Shown here piece by piece: positions 9,664-18,050 of a DNA stretch of 64,000 nt. Origin of the DNA: an uncultured Acetatifactor sp. (GTDB lineage: Bacteria; Bacillota; Clostridia; Lachnospirales; Lachnospiraceae); contig CAJUAB010000015.1 of the NCBI GenBank assembly GCA_910583845.1, positions 1-64,000 of the forward strand. The letters run 5' to 3'. Position 1 is the first letter of the stretch, and every line of letters begins with the position of its first letter. Below the pieces are notes generated by a model. That model did not search any database. It saw only the letters and a list, made by a program, of their open reading frames with translations, and was not told the origin of the DNA. The translations under genes were made by a program, and so were the position numbers.

Positions 9664-10092
9664 ATGGATAATTGCAAGCTGATCATTTTGCGGGGCAATT
9701 CGGGCAGCGGAAAAAGTTCCGTGGCCCGGGAGCTGCAACACAGGTTTGGCAGAGGGACCCTGATGATTCCCCAGGATGAGGTTCGCCGGAACTTTCTGTA
9801 CGCCAGAGACGGCATGGGGACCAGGGCGCTTCCCCTTCTTATTTGCCTGCTGGAATACGGGAGGGCAAACAGCGCTGTCACCATTCTGGAAGGTATACTG
9901 AACGCTCAGTGGTACAAGCCCCTGTTTCAAAGGGCGCTGGAAATCTATGGCCCGGAAAATATACACGCATACTACTATGATCTGCCTTTTGAGGAAACCC
10001 TGCGCAGACATGAAACCAAACCCAACCGGTTTGATTTTGGCCCGGAGGATATGCGCAGATGGTGGAAGGAAAAAGATTTGATAGAACTATAA
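9664..10092 (+). CDS. P-loop kinase / AAA family small NTPase
   Basis: A 142-residue protein with Walker A GNSGSGKSS at about residues 11-19 and a later basic helix (ETLRRHETKPNRF) like the lid of small-molecule kinases. It resembles zeta-toxin/chloramphenicol-phosphotransferase-type kinases but is shorter than usual (170-200), ending soon after WWKEKDLIEL, so the C-terminus may be reduced. AGGAGCATTGAGAG precedes the ATG. The substrate is unknown. Confidence 0.65.
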   Translation: MDNCKLIILRGNSGSGKSSVARELQHRFGRGTLMIPQDEVRRNFLYARDGMGTRALPLLICLLEYGRANSAVTILEGILNAQWYKPLFQRALEIYGPENIHAYYYDLPFEETLRRHETKPNRFDFGPEDMRRWWKEKDLIEL

Positions 10093-10119
10093 CCGCCGTT
10101 TTCAAAAGGGGGTGAATAA

Positions 10120-11709
10120 ATGCGATACTTTAATACGGAAGGGGCCTGCAATCCCCGTGAACACTACATGGTAAAGCTGGATGAGCGGCTGGAAGAGATT
10201 AAGAATACGCTGGTTGACCGGAAAAAATATTTTATTATCAACAGAGGACGACAGTATGGGAAGACCACCACGCTAAGGGCTTTGGAAAAATATCTGGAAA
10301 AGGAGTATATCGTTCTGTCTTTGGACTTCCAGGGAATGGAGACGGAAAAATTCGCGGATTCTGTGACTTTTGCACATGCTTTCGCGAAGGAATTGCTGGA
10401 AGCGGCTGACCTGACGGAACTTAAAGACCAGAAGCCGCTTCGGGAGCCCCTTTCGAAGTTTGCGGACGGGACTCAAAAGGATGGCATCATGGAACTGTTT
10501 GTCATTCTCAGCAGAATGTGCGGGGCAGCAGAAAAACCCATTGTGCTGATGATTGACGAAGTGGACAGTGCCTCCAATAATCAGGTCTTTGTGGATTTTC
10601 TCTCCATTTTGAGAAAATATTATCTGGGTCGGGATAAGGTGCCGATTTTTCATGCAGTGGTTCTGGCAGGGGTCTATGATATTAAAAATCTGAAACTGAA
10701 GCTGCGTCCTGAAGCAGAGCATCAATATAACAGTCCCTGGAACATTGCCGCGAAATTTAAAGTAAATATGCGTTTTTCTCCAAGCCAGATTGCCTCCATG
10801 CTGACAGATTATGAGACAGAACATCAGACAGGGATGGATATCCGGGAAATTGCAAAGCAAATAGACCAATATACATCGGGATATCCGGTTCTTGTCTCCG
10901 CAATCTGTAAATATATCGACGAGGATCTCTCGGACGGTGAAAACTCAGATTGCAGGGCGCAGTGCTGGACGAGAGAGGGCATACTGAAGGCTGTAAAAGC
11001 GATCCTGGTTGACAATGTTCCGCTGTTTGAAAGCATGATACGCCATATCACGGAATACCCGGAGATGAGGAAAATGTTTCAGGCCATACTCTTCCAGGGA
11101 AGCGAATTTGCTTATAATCCGGATACAAAGGAAATCAATTTGGCCTGCATGTTTGGATATGCGGTTGACGATGCCGGTAAAGTCCGGATCGCAAACAGAA
11201 TTTTTGAGACCCGCCTTTATAATTATTTTCTGTCTGAGGAGGAATTGACCAGTGCAATCGGAAATATGGCGAAGCGCAATAAAAGTGCCTTTATCTGTGA
11301 TGGGATGCTGGATATGGATACTGTAATGACAAAATTCGTCAGTCATTACAGTGAGATCTATGGAGAAAAGGATATAAATTTTGTTGAGAAGTATGGACGG
11401 AAGATATTTCTGCTATATCTGAAACCTATTATAAATGGTATCGGCAATTATTATGTGGAAGCACAGACCAGAGATGAAAGGCGCACGGACATAATTGTCG
11501 ACTATCTGGGAGAACAGTATATTATAGAACTCAAGATATGGCATGGCAATGAGTACAATGAGAGAGGCGTAAGGCAGCTTGCAGACTATCTGGCCTATTA
11601 TGGTAAGGACAAAGGGTATCTGCTCAGTTTTAACTTTCATCAGAACAAGAAAGTCGGCATGAAGGAAATCAGAGTGGACGAAAAGACCATTCTGGAGGTC
11701 GTTGTGTAA
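10120..11709 (+). CDS. AAA ATPase with C-terminal PD-(D/E)XK nuclease-like domain
   Basis: A 529-residue two-domain protein. The ATPase domain has Walker A G43-RQYGKTT and Walker B LMIDEVDSAS (D146, E147). The C-terminus has D457 in DIIVDYLG and E470-x-K472 in IIELKIWHG, the PD-(D/E)XK layout. AAAGGGGGTG precedes the ATG. It is a distant architectural relative of the two AAA proteins at 13031 and 15392 but much diverged. Such proteins are very common in Clostridia and Bacteroidetes; a role in defence, selfish DNA or regulation has been suggested but not settled. Confidence 0.75.
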   Translation: MRYFNTEGACNPREHYMVKLDERLEEIKNTLVDRKKYFIINRGRQYGKTTTLRALEKYLEKEYIVLSLDFQGMETEKFADSVTFAHAFAKELLEAADLTELKDQKPLREPLSKFADGTQKDGIMELFVILSRMCGAAEKPIVLMIDEVDSASNNQVFVDFLSILRKYYLGRDKVPIFHAVVLAGVYDIKNLKLKLRPEAEHQYNSPWNIAAKFKVNMRFSPSQIASMLTDYETEHQTGMDIREIAKQIDQYTSGYPVLVSAICKYIDEDLSDGENSDCRAQCWTREGILKAVKAILVDNVPLFESMIRHITEYPEMRKMFQAILFQGSEFAYNPDTKEINLACMFGYAVDDAGKVRIANRIFETRLYNYFLSEEELTSAIGNMAKRNKSAFICDGMLDMDTVMTKFVSHYSEIYGEKDINFVEKYGRKIFLLYLKPIINGIGNYYVEAQTRDERRTDIIVDYLGEQYIIELKIWHGNEYNERGVRQLADYLAYYGKDKGYLLSFNFHQNKKVGMKEIRVDEKTILEVVV

Positions 11710-11767
11710 TGCATCCTACAGGAAGTGGTGCGCAATAAGAACCCCAAATACAGGAAAGGGAAACACC

Positions 11768-12256
11768 ATGCGGGAGCTGGAAAAATATTGCGCAAAAATA
11801 TGCCGGATCAACGGGCTGGATACTTATATCATTTCTCCGCGGCACCGCGATGATTTTGTCCGGGACAGGGAATTGCTCGGAAGTCTGGGGATTTTACGGC
11901 GGGATTTTCTGCTGGGCAGGCTTCCATATATTATGGAGACATGCAGAAAATACGATGGACTGTATCTGGCCCTGGTCCGGCATCGGGGTATGTTCAAAGG
12001 AATCAGCGAGTGGGAACCCCTGCTCTGTTATCTGCATGGTGAGGCCTTTTTTCACGTCAGTTACCATACTTCCTGGAAGTGCCGGTTTTGTGGAAATCTG
12101 TATCAGGGAGCTATGATAATGCCTGCGGTCGAACACAGTCCGGATTTCTATATGGAAACAGAAAACCGATGGCCGGACACGCCGTCTTTTTTTCATGAGA
12201 TACACTGTCCCCAATGCGGATTGACACTGCAAAACCATTGGGTTCTGCTGGAATAA
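11768..12256 (+). CDS. Hypothetical protein with zinc-ribbon-like cysteine pairs
   Basis: A 162-residue protein I do not recognise. The C-terminal half carries CRFCG and CPQCG, about 60 residues apart, which could bind one zinc. The N-terminal half is helical and charged. The open frame goes back to 11702 within the end of the previous gene, but ATG 11768 preceded by AGGAAAGGG is a better start. Probably in one transcript with the AAA gene before it. Confidence 0.55.
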   Translation: MRELEKYCAKICRINGLDTYIISPRHRDDFVRDRELLGSLGILRRDFLLGRLPYIMETCRKYDGLYLALVRHRGMFKGISEWEPLLCYLHGEAFFHVSYHTSWKCRFCGNLYQGAMIMPAVEHSPDFYMETENRWPDTPSFFHEIHCPQCGLTLQNHWVLLE

Positions 12257-12313
12257 CGGCTGGAACCGGCAGATGGATTCTATGAAAATCCCGGCTAAAC
12301 TCCGTTTTTTTGT

Positions 12314-12342
12314 TTGTGGATACAGGATTCCTGTGTTATAAT
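12314..12342 (+). promoter_or_regulatory. Sigma-A-type promoter for the cysteine hydrolase gene
   Basis: TTGTGG, 17 bases, then a perfect TATAAT, ending 32 bases before the ATG at 12375. Confidence 0.65.
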
Positions 12343-12374
12343 GGGCATGGCTCCGGCAGGATGGAGGAAGAGAA

Positions 12375-12926
12375 ATGATTTTACTGGTAATAGACACACA
12401 AAAGGGGATAACCGACGAAAGGCTTTACGCGTTTGACACATTCAGAAAGAATATCAAAACGCTGCTCTCCGCGGCCAGAGAAAACGGTGTGGAGGTGGTG
12501 TATGTCAGGCACGACGATGGCCCCGGCACAGGATTTTCCGTGGGCGACGATGAGTTTGAGATCTTTGAAGAGTTTGCCCCCCGTGAGGGAGAGCGCATTT
12601 TTGACAAGACAGTAAACAGTGCGCTTCACAGTTCCACGGGACTGGCGGACTATCTGGCCGGAAAGGGCCAGCGGCAGATCATGGTGGTGGGTTTGCAGAC
12701 CAATTTCTGCATAGATGCCACTGTCAGGAGCGGTTTTGATCTTGGCTGCGAGATCCTTGTGCCGGAGTATGCCAATTCCACATTTGACAACGACTATATG
12801 GACAGGGATGTCTGTTATCACTATTATAACGATTATATCTGGCCGCAGAGATACGCGCGGTGCGTCACCATGGAGGAGGCGGTAAATACACTCAGGGCGG
12901 GTGTCTCCGGGTCACATGATTCATAG
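12375..12926 (+). CDS. Isochorismatase-family cysteine hydrolase
   Basis: A 183-residue hydrolase of the isochorismatase/nicotinamidase fold. Catalytic D7 lies in LLVIDTQKG and the nucleophile is C112 in GLQTNFCIDATVRSG; the cis-peptide-like GLQTN stretch precedes it as in the family. The substrate cannot be told. Its own promoter (12314-12342) suggests a single-gene unit. Confidence 0.87.
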   Translation: MILLVIDTQKGITDERLYAFDTFRKNIKTLLSAARENGVEVVYVRHDDGPGTGFSVGDDEFEIFEEFAPREGERIFDKTVNSALHSSTGLADYLAGKGQRQIMVVGLQTNFCIDATVRSGFDLGCEILVPEYANSTFDNDYMDRDVCYHYYNDYIWPQRYARCVTMEEAVNTLRAGVSGSHDS

Positions 12927-13030
12927 CGCTGATCCGTCTCTGTAAAAGGGCATGTGCGTCCGAAGGATTGTGCATGGACTGCCGGTGGGACGGCGACAGG
13001 AAGCAAGAGAAATGTTGGACAGGAGGCCGC

Positions 13031-14623
13031 ATGGGAATTTATCTGAATCCAAGAAACGATAATTTCAGAAAAGCAATTCGTTCGGAAATCTATGTGGATA
13101 AATCAGGCCTGATTTCATGTACAAACAAATACCTGAATACGGAGCAGCGTTATATCTGTGTTAGCAGACCAAGGCGCTTCGGAAAATCCATGGCGCTTAA
13201 TATGCTTGCCGCCTATTACAGCAGGGGGTGTGATTCCGCAGAACTGTTTGCGGGGCTGAGAGCAGAAAATGATTCCGCTTTTAAAAAAAATCTTAACCGA
13301 TATGATGTGGTTATTCTGAATATGCAGCAGTTTTTGATCGGGAAAAAGGATCAGAGCGTGACAGAATATCTGGAACAGGAGGTATTGGAAGAGATCCTGG
13401 AAGAATACGGAGACTATATAAAAAAAACGGACATCCGTCTTGCAGATGCGCTCCGAAAAATATACGCGAAAACAGGTAAAGAGTTTGTTTTTCTGATAGA
13501 CGAGTGGGACTGCGTGATGCGGGAGCGGCAGTACGCGGAGGATTTGCAGAAGCAGTATCTGGATTTCCTGCGGGATCTCTTAAAGGACCAGCCCTATGTG
13601 GCCCTGGCCTACATGACGGGCATTCTCCCCGTGAAAAAATATGGACAGCATTCCGCCCTGAATATGTTCTGGGAGTATTCCATGACGGGCCAGATGGACT
13701 TTGAGGAATACACCGGCTTTACGGAGAGCGAGACAGAGGCCCTGTGCGCCCGGTATCATATGGATTTTGCCCAGGCGGGCAATTGGTACGACGGCTATCG
13801 TTTCAGACATTTTCAGCATGTCTATAATCCCAGGTCGGTGGTGGCGGCCATGAAGTGCGGCTATTTCGGGAGCTTTTGGACCTCCACCGAGACCTACGAG
13901 GCGCTGAAAATATATATGGAGATGGACTTTGACGGCCTGCGCCGGGATGTGATCGGGATGCTGGGGGGCGGGAGCGTCAGAGTCAACACCCGCAGCTTTC
14001 AGAATGACATGCGCACCTTCCGGACGAAGGACGATGTGCTGACGCTGCTGATCCATCTGGGATATCTGGGCTATGACGCCGAGACGGAAGAGGCGTTTAT
14101 CCCCAACAAGGAGATCATGGGAGAATTTGAGAACGCTATGAGCGTGGGAGGATGGTCAGAGGTGATGCGGGTGCTGAAAGCCTCTGAGAAGCTGCTGGAG
14201 GATACGCTGCGGGGCGATGAAAAGAGTGTGGCGGAGGGACTTGACAGAGCCCATACCGAGGCGGCTTCCATCCTGGCATACAATGATGAGAACGCACTGA
14301 GCTGCGCCATCGGCCTGGCCTATTACAGCGCCCGGAAGGATTACCGGCTCATCCGGGAACTGCCCACGGGGCGGGGATATGCGGATGTGGTTTTTCTGCC
14401 GCTGCCCTGCAGCAATAGACCGGCACTGGTGGTGGAACTGAAATACGACCGGTCCGCCGCGGCGGCAATCCGGCAGATCAAAGACAGAAGATACACCCAG
14501 GCGCTGGAAGGCTACTCGGGGGAAGTGCTGCTGGTAGGAATCAATTATGACAAAAGCAGCAAAGAAAAGCCCCATAGCTGTGTGATCGAAAAAGTGGTGT
14601 GGAATCATAATCATCCATCATGA
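13031..14623 (+). CDS. AAA-ATPase-like protein with PD-(D/E)XK domain (copy A)
   Basis: A 530-residue protein of the AAA-ATPase-like/PD-(D/E)XK pair (PF09820 plus PF08011 type). N-terminal hallmark YVDKSGLI, Walker A region RPRRFGKS (K52), Walker B FLIDEWD (D157, E158), and a C-terminal nuclease core with D452 in YADVVF and E469-L-K471 in VVELKYD. ATG 13031 has AGGAGG directly upstream; the frame extends to 12968. From 13487 onward the DNA is practically identical to the gene at 15392, while the first 455 bases differ, so one copy has probably overwritten the other by gene conversion. Confidence 0.85.
   Translation: MGIYLNPRNDNFRKAIRSEIYVDKSGLISCTNKYLNTEQRYICVSRPRRFGKSMALNMLAAYYSRGCDSAELFAGLRAENDSAFKKNLNRYDVVILNMQQFLIGKKDQSVTEYLEQEVLEEILEEYGDYIKKTDIRLADALRKIYAKTGKEFVFLIDEWDCVMRERQYAEDLQKQYLDFLRDLLKDQPYVALAYMTGILPVKKYGQHSALNMFWEYSMTGQMDFEEYTGFTESETEALCARYHMDFAQAGNWYDGYRFRHFQHVYNPRSVVAAMKCGYFGSFWTSTETYEALKIYMEMDFDGLRRDVIGMLGGGSVRVNTRSFQNDMRTFRTKDDVLTLLIHLGYLGYDAETEEAFIPNKEIMGEFENAMSVGGWSEVMRVLKASEKLLEDTLRGDEKSVAEGLDRAHTEAASILAYNDENALSCAIGLAYYSARKDYRLIRELPTGRGYADVVFLPLPCSNRPALVVELKYDRSAAAAIRQIKDRRYTQALEGYSGEVLLVGINYDKSSKEKPHSCVIEKVVWNHNHPS
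13487..14612 (+). repeat. 1.1-kb direct repeat, copy A
   Basis: This stretch recurs at 15848-16973 (offset 2,361). It appears identical for about 1,040 bases and has a few third-position differences in the last 85. The left edge is sharp, inside the codons just before the Walker B motif; the right edge is three bases before the two genes diverge. Confidence 0.9.
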
Positions 14624-14654
14624 AAAATAAACGATATAGGATCGACAGGCAGGT

Positions 14655-15338
14655 ATGGGGATCATGCATAAGAAGAACTATTTTCTATTGGCAGAGGTAT
14701 TCCTGATGATGGCGCTGACCAGCGCATGTTCTGCGGGACAAAAAGCGGAAGCACGGCCCAAATCACCCCAGTCGGCAGTTTCCGGCAAAGAGAGCGTTCT
14801 GCCCGTCACCGGGCCATTGGAAATGCTGTTTTACAGCGGCGCGGGGGCCTGGGGCAGCATGCTTACACTGAACCCGGACGGCAGTTTTGAGGGGGAGTAT
14901 TTTGATGAGGACTATTATGATAAGGATATGATTCAGGTATATGTCTGCCAATACCATGGGCAATTCGGAAACATAGAAAAGCTCACCGACGCTTCCTGGC
15001 GGCTGACGCTGGAAGATCTGGAGCTTGACACCGGCCGCAGTGTGGGGGAAGTCTGGGATGATACGGACGGTGAATATGCCATTCACTATATTGCCGGTGA
15101 ACCGGGGGGCTTTTGCGGCAAAGATCAGTTGGCTCTTTCCCCGGGAGCGCAATTTCTTCTCTATAGTCCGGAGGCCGCCGGACACGAGCCGGGAACGGAG
15201 CTGTATGGCGCTGTAGAATTTCTGTTCTGGGAAAATACGCATCAGGAGTTTACAAGTGAAGAGGATGTTTTGGGCTGTTGGGGACTGCGGAATCTGGCGA
15301 CGGAAGAGGGGTTTTTTACGGAAAAATCAGAGCGGTGA
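14655..15338 (+). CDS. Putative lipoprotein of unknown function
   Basis: A 227-residue protein with a hydrophobic signal segment and lipobox LTSAC (Cys at about residue 25), so it is probably exported and lipid-anchored. The mature part is acidic and aromatic (GEYFDEDYYDKDM), family unknown. Met4 (14664) is an alternative start. It lies between the two AAA-nuclease copies and may be a passenger of the duplication. Confidence 0.65.
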   Translation: MGIMHKKNYFLLAEVFLMMALTSACSAGQKAEARPKSPQSAVSGKESVLPVTGPLEMLFYSGAGAWGSMLTLNPDGSFEGEYFDEDYYDKDMIQVYVCQYHGQFGNIEKLTDASWRLTLEDLELDTGRSVGEVWDDTDGEYAIHYIAGEPGGFCGKDQLALSPGAQFLLYSPEAAGHEPGTELYGAVEFLFWENTHQEFTSEEDVLGCWGLRNLATEEGFFTEKSER

Positions 15339-15391
15339 ATTTTCAGAAGAGATTGTATCGGAAATGAAGAATGTTGAATCGGAGGTGTCCA

Positions 15392-17023
15392 ATGGGGATA
15401 TATCTGAATCCGGGAAACGATAGCTTCACAGAGGCGGTTCGATCTGAGATCTATGTGGATAAATCGGGTCTGATTGCCGGTACAAATAAGTATCTGGGCA
15501 CAGAACAAAAATATATCTGTGTCAGCAGGCCAAGGCGCTTCGGAAAATCCATGGCGCTTAATATGCTCGCCGCTTATTACAGCAGAGGCTGTGATTCCAA
15601 AGAACTGTTTGCGGGAATGAAAATAGAAAAAGCTCCCACATTTGAGAAAAATCTGAATCAATATGATGTCATTTACCTGAATATGCAGCGCTTTCTGATC
15701 CGGTCCGGAGAGCAAGGCGTGGCGGAATATCTGCAACAGGCGGTGATCCATGAGATCCGCAAAACCTATGGAAAATATTTCAGGGAACAGGAGACGGTTC
15801 TTGCCGCCGCATTGGAGGAGATTTATACAAACACCGGAGAAAAAATCGTTTTTCTGATAGACGAGTGGGACTGCGTGATGCGGGAGCGGCAGTACGCGGA
15901 GGATTTGCAGAAGCAGTATCTGGATTTCCTGCGGGATCTCTTAAAGGACCAGCCCTATGTGGCCCTGGCCTACATGACGGGCATTCTCCCCGTGAAAAAA
16001 TATGGACAGCATTCCGCCCTGAATATGTTCTGGGAGTATTCCATGACGGGCCAGATGGACTTTGAGGAATACACCGGCTTTACGGAGAGCGAGACAGAGG
16101 CCCTGTGCGCCCGGTATCATATGGATTTTGCCCAGGCGGGCAATTGGTACGACGGCTATCGTTTCAGACATTTTCAGCATGTCTATAATCCCAGGTCGGT
16201 GGTGGCGGCCATGAAGTGCGGCTATTTCGGGAGCTTTTGGACCTCCACCGAGACCTACGAGGCGCTGAAAATATATATGGAGATGGACTTTGACGGCCTG
16301 CGCCGGGATGTGATCGGGATGCTGGGGGGCGGGAGCGTCAGAGTCAACACCCGCAGCTTTCAGAATGACATGCGCACCTTCCGGACGAAGGACGATGTGC
16401 TGACGCTGCTGATCCATCTGGGATATCTGGGCTATGACGCCGAGACGGAAGAGGCGTTTATCCCCAACAAGGAGATCATGGGAGAATTTGAGAACGCTAT
16501 GAGCGTGGGAGGATGGTCAGAGGTGATGCGGGTGCTGAAAGCCTCTGAGAAGCTGCTGGAGGATACGCTGCGGGGCGATGAAAAGAGTGTGGCGGAGGGA
16601 CTTGACAGAGCCCATACCGAGGCGGCTTCCATCCTGGCATACAATGATGAGAACGCACTGAGCTGCGCCATCGGCCTGGCCTATTACAGCGCCCGGAAGG
16701 ATTACCGGCTCATCCGGGAACTGCCCACGGGGCGGGGATATGCGGATGTGGTTTTTCTGCCGCTGCCCTGCAGCAATAGACCGGCACTGGTGGTGGAACT
16801 GAAATACGACCGGTCCGCCGCGGCGGCAATCCGGCAGATCAAAGACAGAAGATACACCCAGGCGCTGGAAGGCTACTCGGGGGAAGTGCTCTTGGTGGGA
16901 ATCAATTATGACAAAAGCAGCAAAGAGAAGCCCCATAGCTGCGTGATCGAAAAAGTGGTGTGGAATCATAATCCAATGAGAAACGGATCGCAGCACAATC
17001 CGGAGTCCGGAGTCCGGAGTTGA
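15392..17023 (+). CDS. AAA-ATPase-like protein with PD-(D/E)XK domain (copy B)
   Basis: A 543-residue paralogue of the protein at 13031: YVDKSGLI, RPRRFGKS and FLIDEWDCV in the ATPase part, YADVVF and VVELKYD in the nuclease core. Residues before the Walker B motif are clearly diverged from copy A, and everything after it is nearly the same protein. The C-terminus extends past VWNHN with MRNGSQHNPESGVRS, unlike copy A. GGAGGTGTCC precedes the ATG. The conserved N-terminal and nuclease motifs in both copies suggest both are functional. Confidence 0.85.
   Translation: MGIYLNPGNDSFTEAVRSEIYVDKSGLIAGTNKYLGTEQKYICVSRPRRFGKSMALNMLAAYYSRGCDSKELFAGMKIEKAPTFEKNLNQYDVIYLNMQRFLIRSGEQGVAEYLQQAVIHEIRKTYGKYFREQETVLAAALEEIYTNTGEKIVFLIDEWDCVMRERQYAEDLQKQYLDFLRDLLKDQPYVALAYMTGILPVKKYGQHSALNMFWEYSMTGQMDFEEYTGFTESETEALCARYHMDFAQAGNWYDGYRFRHFQHVYNPRSVVAAMKCGYFGSFWTSTETYEALKIYMEMDFDGLRRDVIGMLGGGSVRVNTRSFQNDMRTFRTKDDVLTLLIHLGYLGYDAETEEAFIPNKEIMGEFENAMSVGGWSEVMRVLKASEKLLEDTLRGDEKSVAEGLDRAHTEAASILAYNDENALSCAIGLAYYSARKDYRLIRELPTGRGYADVVFLPLPCSNRPALVVELKYDRSAAAAIRQIKDRRYTQALEGYSGEVLLVGINYDKSSKEKPHSCVIEKVVWNHNPMRNGSQHNPESGVRS
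15848..16973 (+). repeat. 1.1-kb direct repeat, copy B
   Basis: Second copy of the stretch at 13487-14612, in the same orientation, with 1,235 bases between the two. Recombination between the copies would delete the lipoprotein gene and leave one hybrid AAA gene. Confidence 0.9.
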
Positions 17024-17031
17024 GGTGAAAA

Positions 17032-17973
17032 ATGTATAATATTAAAGAAGACAACGGAAAAAAGGTATGGGGACATCTGGTGGCAGTCCTGCTGCTGGAG
17101 AGGGCGGGATTTCGGCTGGAGAACGGCTACGAGGATACGCTGAACCAGTATTTCTTACAATACCCGGAGGATGAATTTCTTCTGGAACTGGAATTTATCT
17201 CCTCCGAGGCAAACCAATCCCTGCATCTGTTAAAAATGAAATGTAAGGATGAGTATGTTTCCATTCTCTGCGAGCAGTTAAAAGAAATCTGTGGCAGCGC
17301 TGCACCGGAAGACTTTGAATCCTGTGTCTGCCATTTATGGCAGCTTTTGCCCCCCACCGCCAGAAAGGAGTTGGAGCAGGCTGAAGACATTTATCGTGAA
17401 ATATTCCGGGATTATTTGGAGGGTTATGACAAAACCGTAATCTTCAAAGAATACAGGGCCGCCTGTCCGGGGAGCGTTGCCCCGGCTTTTGAAAAGGCGG
17501 AGTCCCTGCTTGGCTTTAAACTGCACGACAGCGTCCGGAATTTTTATTCCAGGGTATATGCCAAAAGGGTCAAGGGCCAGGTAAATATCCCGGCAGAAGG
17601 ATTTACCATACCCATTGGCAATCCCCGTTTTGACAAATGGTTTTCCTTTAACGGCATTAAGGGACGGACTGCGTTTGAACTGTTTCCGTGTACGGACTGT
17701 GGCGGCAGCGCGGAATCCATCCGCGACGGATTCACCCTGTGGACCGGAGGAAATGATTTCGGAGAACGTGTGCTGATCGGAGAACTGTTTACCGGAATCG
17801 GAGAGATCTCCATTGTGATCAACAACCGCACCGGAGCGGTGGAATGGGTGGACTGCGAATATGGGCAGTACGAGGAATACGAAAAAAATCCACACGGCGT
17901 CCTGGCAGATCACATGGATTCCTTTCTGCAAAAGTTGACCGGTAAGACCGCAGGCAAAGTCTCCGGTATGTAG
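17032..17973 (+). CDS. SMI1/KNR4 (SUKH) domain protein
   Basis: A 313-residue soluble protein. From about residue 155 it shows the SUKH pattern: an early helix (AFEKAESLLGFKLHDSVRNFY), a central strand set, and the late ISIVINNRTGAVEWVDCEYG followed by a closing helix. The first 150 residues are helical and unassigned. SUKH proteins often act as immunity proteins against secreted toxins, but no toxin is evident next door. GAGGTG precedes the ATG; only nine bases separate it from the AAA gene upstream, so co-transcription is likely. Confidence 0.65.
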   Translation: MYNIKEDNGKKVWGHLVAVLLLERAGFRLENGYEDTLNQYFLQYPEDEFLLELEFISSEANQSLHLLKMKCKDEYVSILCEQLKEICGSAAPEDFESCVCHLWQLLPPTARKELEQAEDIYREIFRDYLEGYDKTVIFKEYRAACPGSVAPAFEKAESLLGFKLHDSVRNFYSRVYAKRVKGQVNIPAEGFTIPIGNPRFDKWFSFNGIKGRTAFELFPCTDCGGSAESIRDGFTLWTGGNDFGERVLIGELFTGIGEISIVINNRTGAVEWVDCEYGQYEEYEKNPHGVLADHMDSFLQKLTGKTAGKVSGM

Positions 17974-18050
17974 GTTTGGAAGTAAAACGTCCAAATACCA
18001 ATTGGTGCAATACCGCAGGTACAGCCAGCGGTATGCGGAAAGAGGGGAAA

